A stretch of 64,000 bases of DNA from an uncultured Tenacibaculum sp. GTDB taxonomy: Bacteria; Bacteroidota; Bacteroidia; Flavobacteriales; Flavobacteriaceae. Both the position numbers and the translations under genes were made by a program. The notes under the pieces were generated by a model. That model did not search any database and had not been told where the DNA came from. It saw only the letters and a program-made list of their open reading frames with translations. The stretch spans positions 1-64,000 of the forward strand of contig CANMWK010000007.1 in assembly GCA_947501615.1 (NCBI GenBank), in the 5' to 3' direction. Shown in pieces: positions 50,562-59,172 of the stretch (its first letter is position 1; every line of letters starts with the position of its first letter).

Positions 50562-50592
50562 CCGACGTGTCTACCAATTCCACCACTTTGGC
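50509..50592 (-). tRNA. tRNA-Leu (anticodon CAA)
   Basis: The minus strand folds as an 84-nt class II tRNA. The acceptor GCCAAAG pairs with CTTTGGT, the anticodon stem TCGGA/TCCGA encloses loop TTCAAAA (anticodon CAA), a variable arm follows (GCTCATTAGAGC), and the T-arm GTGGGTTCGAGTCCCAC is intact. The discriminator is A and no CCA is encoded. It is the integration target of the element. Confidence 0.96.
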
Positions 50593-50666
50593 TTTAAAAG
50601 AGATGCAAATCTAAATATTTTTTATTGAATTCAATTAAAACTCTTTATTACTGTTTAAAATAATTT

Positions 50667-50674
50667 TACTTTTG
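50667..50674 (+). promoter_or_regulatory. Promoter -7 box of prs
   Basis: TACTTTTG matches TAnnTTTG, 30 bp before the prs ATG. A -33 element is not clear. Confidence 0.5.
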
Positions 50675-50704
50675 CGCAAATACAACAATAAACACAACTT
50701 ATAA

Positions 50705-51646
50705 ATGTCTTATAATCAACTCGCTCCAAAATTGTTTGCCTGCAGACAAAGTATGGAACTAGCAAAAAAAATAGCAAAAGAATACGGTGAAGAACTAGGT
50801 AATGTAAAAATTACACCATTTAGTGATGGCGAATTTCAACCTGCTTTCGAAGAATCTGTAAGAGGAAGAAGAGTATTTATAATAGGCTCTACGTTTCCTA
50901 CTGCCGATAATTTAATGGAAATGTTATTAATGTTAGATGCCGCTAAACGTGCTTCAGCAAGACATATTACTGCAGTTATGCCTTATTTCGGATGGGCAAG
51001 ACAAGATAGAAAAGATAAACCAAGAGTAGCAATCGGTGCGAAATTAGTTGCTAATCTTTTACAAGCGGCTGGTGCTACTCGTATTATGACCATGGATTTA
51101 CATGCTGATCAAATCCAAGGGTTTTTCGAAAAACCAGTAGATCATTTATATGCTTCTACAATTTTTATGGAGTATATTGAAAGTTTACAACTAGAAAATG
51201 TAACTATTGCTTCTCCAGATATGGGAGGTTCTAAACGAGCATATGCATATTCTAAATATTTAGCTAGTGATGTTGTCATCTGTTACAAGCAAAGAAAAAA
51301 AGCAAATGTAATTGAGCACATGGAATTAATTGGTGAAGTAGAAGGTAAAAATGTAATTCTTGTTGATGATATGATTGATACTGGAGGAACATTAACAAGA
51401 GCAGCAGATTTAATGATGGAAAGAGGAGCTAAATCTGTAAGAGCAATTTGTACACATCCTATATTGTCTGGTGGAGCTTATGATAAAATAGAAAACTCTA
51501 GATTAACAGAGCTAATTGTTTCAGATACAATTCCTTTAAAAAAGGATGTTTCTAAAATAAAAGTTGTATCTTGCGCGCCATTATTTGCTGATGTTATGCA
51601 CAAAGTGCAAGATAATACATCTATAAGTGATAAGTTTTTAATGTAG
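50705..51646 (+). CDS. prs: Ribose-phosphate pyrophosphokinase
   Basis: This 313-aa enzyme makes PRPP from ribose 5-phosphate and ATP, the precursor of nucleotides, histidine and tryptophan. It shows the ATP-binding YFGWARQDRK loop (near 98-107), the catalytic DLHADQIQGFF region (near 132), and the PRPP-binding motif VILVDDMIDTGGTL (near 217-230). The length is typical. It is followed by rplY with a 64-bp gap that contains a short interspersed-repeat-like stretch, the usual flavobacterial order. Confidence 0.97.
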   Translation: MSYNQLAPKLFACRQSMELAKKIAKEYGEELGNVKITPFSDGEFQPAFEESVRGRRVFIIGSTFPTADNLMEMLLMLDAAKRASARHITAVMPYFGWARQDRKDKPRVAIGAKLVANLLQAAGATRIMTMDLHADQIQGFFEKPVDHLYASTIFMEYIESLQLENVTIASPDMGGSKRAYAYSKYLASDVVICYKQRKKANVIEHMELIGEVEGKNVILVDDMIDTGGTLTRAADLMMERGAKSVRAICTHPILSGGAYDKIENSRLTELIVSDTIPLKKDVSKIKVVSCAPLFADVMHKVQDNTSISDKFLM

Positions 51647-51710
51647 TTTCGGCTACACTCAACCACCAAAATGGTAGTTGAATAATTTTTAATATATAAA
51701 TAGATAAGTA

Positions 51711-52289
51711 ATGCAATCGATTACAATCAACGGATCTCAAAGAGAAAGCGTGGGTAAAAAAGCAACAAAAGCCCTACGTAATGCTGGAAAGGTTCCTTGC
51801 GTATTATACGGAGGAGATACACCTGTTCACTTTTCAGCAGAAGAAAAAGCGTTCAAAAGTTTAGTATACACTCCAAATGTATATACTGCTTCGATTGAAC
51901 TAGACGGTAAAACCTACGCAGCTGTTTTACAAGATATTCAGTTTCACCCAGTAACTGACAAAATCTTACATATTGATTTCTATCAATTATTCGAAGATAA
52001 GCCAGTAACTATGGAAATTCCTGTTAAATTAGTAGGTAGTTCTAAAGGGGTTATGATTGGTGGTGCTTTACGTCACAACATGCGTAAAGTAAAAGTAAAA
52101 GCTATACCAGCGAACTTACCAGACTTTATTGAAGCTGATATTACTGAATTAGAAATCGGTAACAAGCTTTATATTACTGAATTAGCAAATGAGAAGTTTA
52201 CGTTCTTACACCCAGATAACACTGTGGTTGCTCAAGTACGTATGTCTCGTAACGCCGCTAAAGCTGCTGCTGAAGAAACTGAGAGCTAA
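51711..52289 (+). CDS. rplY: Ribosomal protein L25 (general stress protein Ctc form)
   Basis: This 192-aa protein binds 5S rRNA in the large subunit. The N-terminal L25 domain ([32 protein letters not shown]) is followed by the TL5/Ctc beta domain (~95-180, with [18 protein letters not shown]). The long form is usual outside gammaproteobacteria. It lies directly after prs and ends at the terminator 52312-52345. Confidence 0.95.
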   Translation: MQSITINGSQRESVGKKATKALRNAGKVPCVLYGGDTPVHFSAEEKAFKSLVYTPNVYTASIELDGKTYAAVLQDIQFHPVTDKILHIDFYQLFEDKPVTMEIPVKLVGSSKGVMIGGALRHNMRKVKVKAIPANLPDFIEADITELEIGNKLYITELANEKFTFLHPDNTVVAQVRMSRNAAKAAAEETES

Positions 52290-52311
52290 AAAGACACACT
52301 TTTTAAATAGT

Positions 52312-52345
52312 AAAAACCGATGCGAAAGTATCGGTTTTTTTGTTG
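52312..52345 (+). terminator. Intrinsic terminator of prs-rplY
   Basis: AAAAACCGAT (52312-52321) pairs perfectly with ATCGGTTTTT (52330-52339), followed by more T. Confidence 0.92.
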
Positions 52346-52532
52346 AATAAAATAATGTGTTTTCTGTATTATTTTTAAGATTTTTGTTATGTGCTAAAAT
52401 AAATTAGTTAATTGTTTTCTTTAAACAAGCCGAAAAAAAAAGGATAGCCTTAGTTAGGGTTTCTTTTTTGCAACTTGAAAAGGAAAAAGAAACGACTAAT
52501 ATGCGGAATTTTAGTGGTTAGTTATATTAATT

Positions 52533-53279
52533 ATGGATTGTAAAAATTGTGGGGTTAAAGTTAATGGAAAATTTTGTTCAAATTGCGGACAAAAAACAAA
52601 TGTAAACACCATCAATCTTAATTATTTATTAGCAGAAATAAATAGTTCTTTTTTTCAATTAAATCATGGTTTCTTTTATACGATTAAACAGTTGGCTATT
52701 GCTCCAGGAAATAGCATTAGAGATTTTATAAAAGGAAAAAGGAAGAACTACTTTAAGCCGATAGCTTTTATACTTGTTTTATCAACACTATATGCATTAG
52801 TTGCTAATTTTTTTAATGAAGAAACTATGCTTGGAGATCTTTTTTTGGGTTGGAATGCTTACGAAGATTCCAATGTCGACAATAGTAAAGCTTTAATTTT
52901 TCAATGGTTGGTAAAGAATTATGCTTATACGATGCTATTATTATTGCCAATTTTTTCTTTAGGTTCATACGTATCATTTAGAAGGTATGGTTATAACTAT
53001 TTTGAGCATTTCGTACTAAATGCTTTTATAACGGGGCAGCAGGCAATTATTTATACTTTTTTTACTGTTTTAAAGTCTTTTGTAGAAGATAATACCATAA
53101 TAGAAACACTAGAAGTACTCTTTGTTTTAGGTTATGTATTTTGGACTTATTCAGCTTTTTTTCAAAGAACTAAAAAACTAAAAACAATTCTTCTAACTAT
53201 TTTAACATATTTCCTCTACATAATTTTCACGTCTATTATTATAGCTTTAGTTTCTATGATTTCGACTAATTTTAATTAA
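52533..53279 (+). CDS. DUF3667-like membrane protein with zinc ribbon
   Basis: A 248-aa protein. The N-terminal zinc ribbon (CKNCGVKVNGKFCSNCGQK) and the following FFYTIKQLAIAPGNSIRDFIKGKRKNYFKPIAFILV are the DUF3667 signature. Four to five membrane helices follow (~75-245). Function is unknown; it is common in Bacteroidetes. It is a single gene, with a 243-bp leader region in which I see only the rplY terminator. Confidence 0.8.
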   Translation: MDCKNCGVKVNGKFCSNCGQKTNVNTINLNYLLAEINSSFFQLNHGFFYTIKQLAIAPGNSIRDFIKGKRKNYFKPIAFILVLSTLYALVANFFNEETMLGDLFLGWNAYEDSNVDNSKALIFQWLVKNYAYTMLLLLPIFSLGSYVSFRRYGYNYFEHFVLNAFITGQQAIIYTFFTVLKSFVEDNTIIETLEVLFVLGYVFWTYSAFFQRTKKLKTILLTILTYFLYIIFTSIIIALVSMISTNFN

Positions 53280-53331
53280 CTACTTTTTTAGGAGGATGTT
53301 TTTTACATGAAAAGAACTTATTTTTACACAC

Positions 53332-54258
53332 ATGCTACACGTCAATAATATCTCATTTTCATATTCAAAAAAAAAGCAAACACTTAAGCAAATTAACTTT
53401 ACACTAGCTGAAGGAGAACACATAAGTGTTATGGGAGAGAGTGGATGTGGGAAATCAACATTATTAAAAGTTATTTATGGATTATTAGATGTAGACGAAG
53501 GATCAATTTTTTGGAAAGATCAAGAAGTTCTTGGTCCAGCTTATCATTTAGTTCCTGGAATGGATTTTTTTAAATATGTTCCTCAACATTTCGATTTAAT
53601 GCCTTATACCACAGTAGCTGAAAATATTTCAAAATTTCTATCTAGATTTTATCCAGAGGAATCTGAAATACGAACAAACGAGTTATTAGATGTTATAGAA
53701 ATGAAAGCTTACGCGAATGAAAAGGTGAAAAATTTAAGTGGAGGTCAGCAACAACGTGTTGCAATAGCTAAAGCCTTGGCTAAAGAACCAGAATTACTAT
53801 TGTTAGACGAACCCTTTAGTCAGATTGATAATTTCAAAAAAAATAGATTACGAAGAAATTTATTTTCATACTTAAAAAAGAATAAAATTGCGTGTATTGT
53901 TGCGACTCACGATGGTAATGATGCATTGTCTTTTTCAGATCAGCTTATTGTCATTCAGCATAATGAAATCATAGCTAAAGGAAGTCCATCTGAGTTATAT
54001 AAAAAGAGGAACAACAAATATGTTGCCGCATTATTTGATGATATAAATGAGGTTGTAGTTAATAATGAAATGAAACTATTATATCCACATCAAATACAAT
54101 TTGTAAAAGATTCAGCATTTAAAGTTAAAGTACTACAAAATTATTTTAAAGGGTTTTATTGGTTAGTAGAAGTAGCTTATGGAAACCAACACCTTTTTGT
54201 AGCCAATACCTCTGATTTAAAAATAGCTTCAGAAACTTTTATCGATTTTAAAGTATAG
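53332..54258 (+). CDS. ABC transporter ATP-binding protein
   Basis: A 308-aa ATPase subunit with Walker A GESGCGKST (near 36-44), the Q-loop in YVPQHFDL, signature LSGGQQQR (near 136), Walker B LLLLDEPFSQID and H-loop VATHD. The ~75-residue C-terminal extension looks like a TOBE-type domain, as in importers such as FbpC or PotA. No permease or binding-protein gene is adjacent, so its partner and substrate are unknown. The stop overlaps the convergent gre-like gene by 11 bp. Confidence 0.85.
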   Translation: MLHVNNISFSYSKKKQTLKQINFTLAEGEHISVMGESGCGKSTLLKVIYGLLDVDEGSIFWKDQEVLGPAYHLVPGMDFFKYVPQHFDLMPYTTVAENISKFLSRFYPEESEIRTNELLDVIEMKAYANEKVKNLSGGQQQRVAIAKALAKEPELLLLDEPFSQIDNFKKNRLRRNLFSYLKKNKIACIVATHDGNDALSFSDQLIVIQHNEIIAKGSPSELYKKRNNKYVAALFDDINEVVVNNEMKLLYPHQIQFVKDSAFKVKVLQNYFKGFYWLVEVAYGNQHLFVANTSDLKIASETFIDFKV

Positions 54259-54697
54259 CTTGAATCGTGATTGAATTTCCGTTGAAAAGTATTGTGTCAC
54301 CTTCTTTCTTGCCTAAAAATACCTTACCAATAGGAGAAGAGCTGGAAATTATAAAATAATTTGTAGTATCAACAGTGGCTTTACCCAAGCTTATTGCGAT
54401 AAAATAATTCACTTTTTCAGTTACAATAATGCTCCCTAAACGAACTAAATTATGAGCGTTTTTAATATCAATTTTTGCTAAAGTCTCTTTCATTTGTTGT
54501 ACAACGACTATTTGCTGACTAGCTTTTTCCATTTCTAATTGAAGCATAGCTCGTCCCGTTTCATGCTTATCACCAGCAGAGCTTTTCGTTTCAGAAAGAA
54601 GTGCTTTTTGGTTTGAATTTATAATTTCTTTTATTGTTTGTTCTCTTTTTTCAACATACAAAACACACTCTTGATATAATTTTTCCTTGATACTCAT
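54248..54697 (-). CDS. GreA/GreB-like transcription elongation factor
   Basis: 149 aa from the ATG at 54697 (the open frame starts earlier, inside the oxidoreductase gene). An N-terminal coiled coil (~1-75) and a C-terminal FKBP-like domain (~80-149, with VRLGSIIVTEKVNYFIAISLG and SSPIGKVFLGKKEGDTI) match the Gre fold. Family members bind RNA polymerase through the secondary channel. The coiled-coil tip lacks an obvious pair of acidic residues, so cleavage stimulation is uncertain. Its ATG overlaps the upstream stop as ATGA. Confidence 0.75.
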   Translation of the reverse strand: MSIKEKLYQECVLYVEKREQTIKEIINSNQKALLSETKSSAGDKHETGRAMLQLEMEKASQQIVVVQQMKETLAKIDIKNAHNLVRLGSIIVTEKVNYFIAISLGKATVDTTNYFIISSSSPIGKVFLGKKEGDTILFNGNSITIQAIL

Positions 54698-55803
54698 AAT
54701 AAATCTGCTAATTCTTGCCCGATTAAACTGCCAATAGCTACTCCCATACCACCTAATCGTATTCCACAAAATACATTATTTGATACAGGTTTTACAATAC
54801 TTTTTTTCTGATTCCCAATACCCATAATTCCACTCCATCTATGGTCAATTTCAAATGCAGTATTTGGTAAAATCGTATTTTTTAAAATTTTTTCTAATTG
54901 ACCTTGAATTAGTGTCGTTAAAGAAAATTCTGTAGTTTCTTCAGCTTTAAAATCTAAATTTCTGCCCCCTCCAAGTAAAATACGATTATTAATATTTCTA
55001 AAGTAATAATACCCTTTTTCTAAATGAAAAGTACCTTTAATATGCAAGTTTTTAATAGGTTTAGTAATTAAAACTTGAGCTCGAGCAGGTTTAATATCTT
55101 CTTCTAATAAGGTGTTGGAGAAGCCATTTGTAGCTATAAATACTTTTTTTGAAGAGAAGGTTAAAACATTGGTTTTAATGTGTGCGGTATCTACATTGTC
55201 TTGAATGTCTTCAACAACAATAGTGTTCACGATTTTAATACCTAAAGATTGAGTTTTTTTAAGAAGTTCAAACATCATTTTTCCAGTATCTATCTGTCCT
55301 TCGTAATTATTTACAATATATTGTTCTTTACTATTTTTAAAGTTGAATATATTTTTTGATGTTGAAAAAACAGGAGTTTCAAACACGTTAGAAAGCAATT
55401 TGTTGATAGACTCTTTTTGAGATAAACAATTGTCTAAAAGCGCTTCATCTTGAAATAATTCAAATCCTTTATTTTGTTGAAAATCGATGTTTTTATCACC
55501 TAAATTTTTTCGAAGTAATTGCAATCCGTTCCAACGTTGTTGAACCAGGTTAAGTACTTCTTCTTCTGTATGATCTTGTAAATCATCGATAAGTTCTGAT
55601 AAGCTTCCAAAACAGGCGAAACCAGCATTTTTTGTGCTCGCACCATGAGGTAAAACCCCTTTTTCAAGAATTATGATTTTAGCCTTAGGAAAACGTGTTT
55701 TTAAGTGTAAGGCACAATTCAACCCAACAATTCCGCTACCCACAACAGTATAATCAATATGAGTAAACCATTCTTTAAGTTCCCAATAACTTAGTTGTAT
55801 CAT
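54694..55803 (-). CDS. FAD-dependent oxidoreductase (DAO family)
   Basis: A 369-aa flavoprotein of the D-amino-acid oxidase type. The FAD-binding motif VVGSGIVGLNCALHLKTRFP is near 22-41, followed by EKGVLPHGASTKNAGFACFGS, and the C-terminal HRWSGIMG and GIRLGGMGVAIGSLIG complete the FAD site. The substrate is likely an amino or imino acid but cannot be named. It is co-transcribed with the gre-like gene (ATGA overlap). Confidence 0.85.
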   Translation of the reverse strand: MIQLSYWELKEWFTHIDYTVVGSGIVGLNCALHLKTRFPKAKIIILEKGVLPHGASTKNAGFACFGSLSELIDDLQDHTEEEVLNLVQQRWNGLQLLRKNLGDKNIDFQQNKGFELFQDEALLDNCLSQKESINKLLSNVFETPVFSTSKNIFNFKNSKEQYIVNNYEGQIDTGKMMFELLKKTQSLGIKIVNTIVVEDIQDNVDTAHIKTNVLTFSSKKVFIATNGFSNTLLEEDIKPARAQVLITKPIKNLHIKGTFHLEKGYYYFRNINNRILLGGGRNLDFKAEETTEFSLTTLIQGQLEKILKNTILPNTAFEIDHRWSGIMGIGNQKKSIVKPVSNNVFCGIRLGGMGVAIGSLIGQELADLL

Positions 55804-55891
55804 ACGTTAAAACTATGAAAAAGGTTTCATTTAAATTTGTAAATTGGTACAATCCTTGAAAATACAATTTTTGAAAATATACGACATGATC

Positions 55892-56368
55892 ATGAGAAAA
55901 AACAGAAAAATAATTTTTCCTTTATTTATACTAACACTTATTAGTTGTGGCAGCTTTCAATTTGAAAAGCAACCACCATTCACTATTATAGAAGGAACTT
56001 ATACCCATTGGGTTGGTGGTATACCTGGAGTATCGGGAACAAATATTAACATTACATACAAAGCTGATGTTGAAATACAATTTGATAGTATTTTTTTTAA
56101 AGACAAAAAAACGAAGGTGAGTTTTAAAAATTATAATAATCAAACTTCAATTCTTGGGCAGTTTATGAATAAATCTGATGATCTTCAATTGCATGAAGAG
56201 TCAAAAATGGAATATGGCAATACCGTTCCTGAAGATTTAAGATATACTAATCCTTTTCCTTTTAAATTAGATGATAATGAGGTTGTATTAAGTTATATAG
56301 AGGATAATAAAACTAAGTACTTCAAGTATAGTGAGTTGGTCAAAGGAAAACGTATCGTTACTCAGTAA
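55892..56368 (+). CDS. Lipoprotein of unknown function
   Basis: 158 aa from ATG 55892 (MRKNRKIIFPLFILTLISC), with a clear lipobox at LISC; starts further upstream lack support. The mature part is beta-rich (TYTHWVGGIPGVSGTNINITY) and unrecognised. It is a single gene ending at the terminator 56386-56420. Confidence 0.7.
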   Translation: MRKNRKIIFPLFILTLISCGSFQFEKQPPFTIIEGTYTHWVGGIPGVSGTNINITYKADVEIQFDSIFFKDKKTKVSFKNYNNQTSILGQFMNKSDDLQLHEESKMEYGNTVPEDLRYTNPFPFKLDDNEVVLSYIEDNKTKYFKYSELVKGKRIVTQ

Positions 56369-56385
56369 ATAAAAGATAAATAAAT

Positions 56386-56420
56386 AAAAATAGAGCTGCT
56401 TTTTGAGTAGCTCTATTTTT
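56386..56420. terminator. Intrinsic terminator
   Basis: AAAAATAGAGCT (56386-56397) pairs with AGCTCTATTTTT (56409-56420), followed by TTT. It lies after the lipoprotein gene. Confidence 0.92.
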
Positions 56421-56469
56421 TTTGGCATACATTTTGACTATACCTTTATATAACCTAAAACTTGAACAT

Positions 56470-57399
56470 ATGAAAACAATAAAATTACTTTTTGCAATAT
56501 GTATAGCCGTCACAACATTAACATCTTGTGTTGTGAGAAATGAAGAAGTTATTGTAAATGATTTCGTACCTACAGAAAGCATTGTTTCAGGATATGATTT
56601 GTGGTATGTAGATGTTCATAGAACACAAGGTAGTGCAGAAATTCCATTTTTATCTAAAGCATTTACTGTTTCATTTTTGAATGGTAACATGTATGCAAAT
56701 AATAATATAGTAGATATAGGAAGGACAGGAAATGGCTTAGGAATTAGTGTAGGAACATACAGAACATTTGATGATGGTGTGATAGAAACATTTCACAGAA
56801 GAGATGGAGATTATAGTTTTGATGTCATAGAACTAAGCAGTAATGAAATTCGATTAGATGATTTAAATAATAATGTGAGTTATTTTTTAATTGGTTATCA
56901 ACGAGATGATTTTGACTATGATAAGTTGTTCTACGATAATATTGAATTCTTTTTACAAGAATATATAGCTTGGGAAAGAGTAGAAACAAGAGATGGAACA
57001 CCTAATCCGTTTGATAATGAACATTACTTACAGTTTACTCCAGAGGATAATACAACTTTTTACTCATCTCACGATGCATTTGGCACAAATGTTGCTTCTA
57101 TCAATTGGGATTTTGTAGGAGGTTATACCATAGCAAACATAACAGGATACGATGATCTTAAGTTTTTAACACTAAATTATGATGGAGGAGATACTGAGGA
57201 GTTTGAATTAAGCGTTGTTAATGATGGTGAAATAGCATTGTTTCACTTAGACACAGAAACAACTTATGTATTTGAAGGTAGAGGATATATTCAGTTCTTA
57301 AAAGGAGATGTTAAAGTGTCTCAAAAATTAGTAAGGAATAGTGATAGAAAGCGTACTAAAATAAAAAGAAAAGAAGTAAAACGAAAAGTATTAAAATAA
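56470..57399 (+). CDS. Lipoprotein of unknown function, 309 aa
   Basis: From the ATG at 56470 the signal ends in lipobox LTSC (Cys near 19). The mature protein has repeated beta-strand motifs resembling two copies of a small sandwich domain (SGYDLWYVDVHRTQGSAEIPFLSKAFTVSFLNG in outline, later repeated in form as FTPEDNTTFYSSHDAFG), and ends in a very basic tail (RKRTKIKRKEVKRKVLK). Tail basicity is unusual for a surface lipoprotein. The function is unknown. Confidence 0.65.
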   Translation: MKTIKLLFAICIAVTTLTSCVVRNEEVIVNDFVPTESIVSGYDLWYVDVHRTQGSAEIPFLSKAFTVSFLNGNMYANNNIVDIGRTGNGLGISVGTYRTFDDGVIETFHRRDGDYSFDVIELSSNEIRLDDLNNNVSYFLIGYQRDDFDYDKLFYDNIEFFLQEYIAWERVETRDGTPNPFDNEHYLQFTPEDNTTFYSSHDAFGTNVASINWDFVGGYTIANITGYDDLKFLTLNYDGGDTEEFELSVVNDGEIALFHLDTETTYVFEGRGYIQFLKGDVKVSQKLVRNSDRKRTKIKRKEVKRKVLK

Positions 57400-57421
57400 A
57401 GTTTGGTTAGTTGATTTTTGG

Positions 57422-57478
57422 TTGGTTATTTCTCAAATAACCAATTAGAAAAACCGCCCCACCGGGGCGGTTTCTTTT
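57422..57478. terminator. Double hairpin terminator
   Basis: TTGGTTATTT/AAATAACCAA (57422-57431, 57435-57444) is followed by the GC-rich AAACCGCCCC/GGGGCGGTTT (57451-57460, 57464-57473) and TTCTTTTT. The second is a strong intrinsic terminator for the lipoprotein gene. Confidence 0.9.
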
Positions 57479-57552
57479 TGATATTATGTTATGCGAAGTT
57501 TTTAATCGTAAATCGTGTTAAAAGCGTTATTTTTATAGTAAATAATAAACTT

Positions 57553-58308
57553 ATGTCAACCGTACTAATTACTGGAGCTACTTCTGGAATAGGCAAAGCT
57601 TGTGCTTATTTATTTGCAAAACATAATTATAATTTAATTTTATGTGGTAGAAGGTTAGAAAAACTGAATGTATTAGAAAAAGAATTATCAAAACAAACTC
57701 AGGTTCATACATTACAATTTGACGTTCGTTATAGAGAAGATGTTTTTAAAGCTATTGAAAGTATTCCATCAGAATTTAAAGCTATAGATATTCTAATTAA
57801 TAATGCTGGGAATGCTCACGGATTACATTCTATTCAAGAAGGTAGTTTAGATGATTGGGATGCTATGATTGATGGTAATGTAAAAGGTTTATTATATGTT
57901 TCTAAGGCAATAATTCCAACAATGATTGAAAGAAATGAAGGTTTTATTGTGAATATAGGATCTATCGCAGGTAAAGAAGTGTATCCGAATGGGAATGTGT
58001 ACTGTGCATCTAAATTTGCAGTAAATGCGTTAAATAAATCAATGCGATTAGATTTAAATCAATACAATATTCGAGTAAGCGGAATTCATCCTGGATTGGT
58101 AGAAACAGAATTTTCAGATGTTCGTTTCAAAGGAGATTCAGAAAGAGCAAAACAAGTTTATAAAGGTTATAAAGCTTTACAAGCAGAAGATATTGCAGAT
58201 ATTATACATTTTGTAGTCACAAGACCGTATCATGTTAATATCGAAGATTTAATTGTTTATCCAACCGCACAAGCAAGTGCAACAATTTTACATAAGAATG
58301 AAAACTAA
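57553..58308 (+). CDS. Short-chain dehydrogenase/reductase
   Basis: 251 aa from ATG 57553 (the frame is open from 57418 across the terminator). It is an NADP-type SDR: GATSGIGKA (near 8-16), NNAG, and the catalytic Ser-Tyr-Lys in GSIAGKEVYPNGNVYCASKFA. It resembles YdfG, the 3-hydroxy acid/serine dehydrogenase group, by overall pattern. It overlaps the aldo/keto reductase gene by 11 bp. Confidence 0.88.
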   Translation: MSTVLITGATSGIGKACAYLFAKHNYNLILCGRRLEKLNVLEKELSKQTQVHTLQFDVRYREDVFKAIESIPSEFKAIDILINNAGNAHGLHSIQEGSLDDWDAMIDGNVKGLLYVSKAIIPTMIERNEGFIVNIGSIAGKEVYPNGNVYCASKFAVNALNKSMRLDLNQYNIRVSGIHPGLVETEFSDVRFKGDSERAKQVYKGYKALQAEDIADIIHFVVTRPYHVNIEDLIVYPTAQASATILHKNEN

Positions 58309-59170
58309 ACTTTCAGATATAATTATAGGATGTATGTCTTGGGGTGTATGGGGGAAAAATTTTTCAACAAAAGAAATGACTGATCTTATACATTTTTGTG
58401 TTGAAGAAGGAAATATAACTTTTGATCATGCTGATATTTATGGAGGTTATACTACAGAAGCTGCTTTTGGGAAAGCTTTTGCTGAAAGTGGTGTAGCTCG
58501 TGAACAAATTCAATTCATATCTAAATGTGGAATTCAATACATCACAGAAGAAAGACCTGATAATAGAGTTAAATATTACGATTACTCAAAAGCATATATT
58601 ATTTGGAGTGTAGAGCAATCGTTGAAAAATTTAAAGACAGATTATTTAGATGTTTTGTTGTTGCACAGACCAAGTCCGTTAATGCAATATGATGAAATTA
58701 ATGAAGCTGTTTTGCAATTGCAAGAAGAGGGAAAAATTATAGATTTTGGAGTTTCAAACTTTACTGCAAGTCAAATGGAGTTGTTAAAGAAAAAAATACC
58801 ATTAACATGTAATCAGTTAGAGTTTTCATTAATTCAGAATTCAGCAATAGATCAAGGTACTTTAGATTATCTAATTAAAGAAGATATGAAAGTGATGAGT
58901 TGGAGTCCTCTAGGAGGTTTCTTTAATTTAGAAACAGAACAAGCTCATAGAATTCAGCAAGTACTAAGGCCCATGTGTGAGAAATATAATGCGACAAACG
59001 ATCAAATTTTATTAGCATGGATTTTAAAACATCCTTGTAACGTTGCTCCTGTAATTGGAACTTCTAATAAAGACAGAATACAAAAATCAAATCAAGCATT
59101 ACAAATAGATTTAGATATTCAAGATTGGTTTACGCTTTATGAAGCTAGTCGAGGACATAAAGTAGCTTAA
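58298..59170 (+). CDS. Aldo/keto reductase
   Basis: 290 aa from ATG 58298, overlapping the SDR stop. It is a TIM-barrel NADPH reductase with Asp and Tyr in FDHADIYGGYTTE (near 46-58), Lys in FISKCGIQ and His in DVLLLHRPSP. The pattern resembles the YdhF-type oxidoreductases. The physiological substrate is unknown. Confidence 0.88.
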   Translation: MKTKLSDIIIGCMSWGVWGKNFSTKEMTDLIHFCVEEGNITFDHADIYGGYTTEAAFGKAFAESGVAREQIQFISKCGIQYITEERPDNRVKYYDYSKAYIIWSVEQSLKNLKTDYLDVLLLHRPSPLMQYDEINEAVLQLQEEGKIIDFGVSNFTASQMELLKKKIPLTCNQLEFSLIQNSAIDQGTLDYLIKEDMKVMSWSPLGGFFNLETEQAHRIQQVLRPMCEKYNATNDQILLAWILKHPCNVAPVIGTSNKDRIQKSNQALQIDLDIQDWFTLYEASRGHKVA

Positions 59171-59172
59171 TA

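Noticed and set aside
51646..51710. Regulatory leader between prs and rplY
   Set aside because: It contains only a short CGGCTACACTCAACCACC-type stretch typical of dispersed repeats, with CAACCACC/GGTAGTTG pairing too weak to call a terminator or riboswitch.
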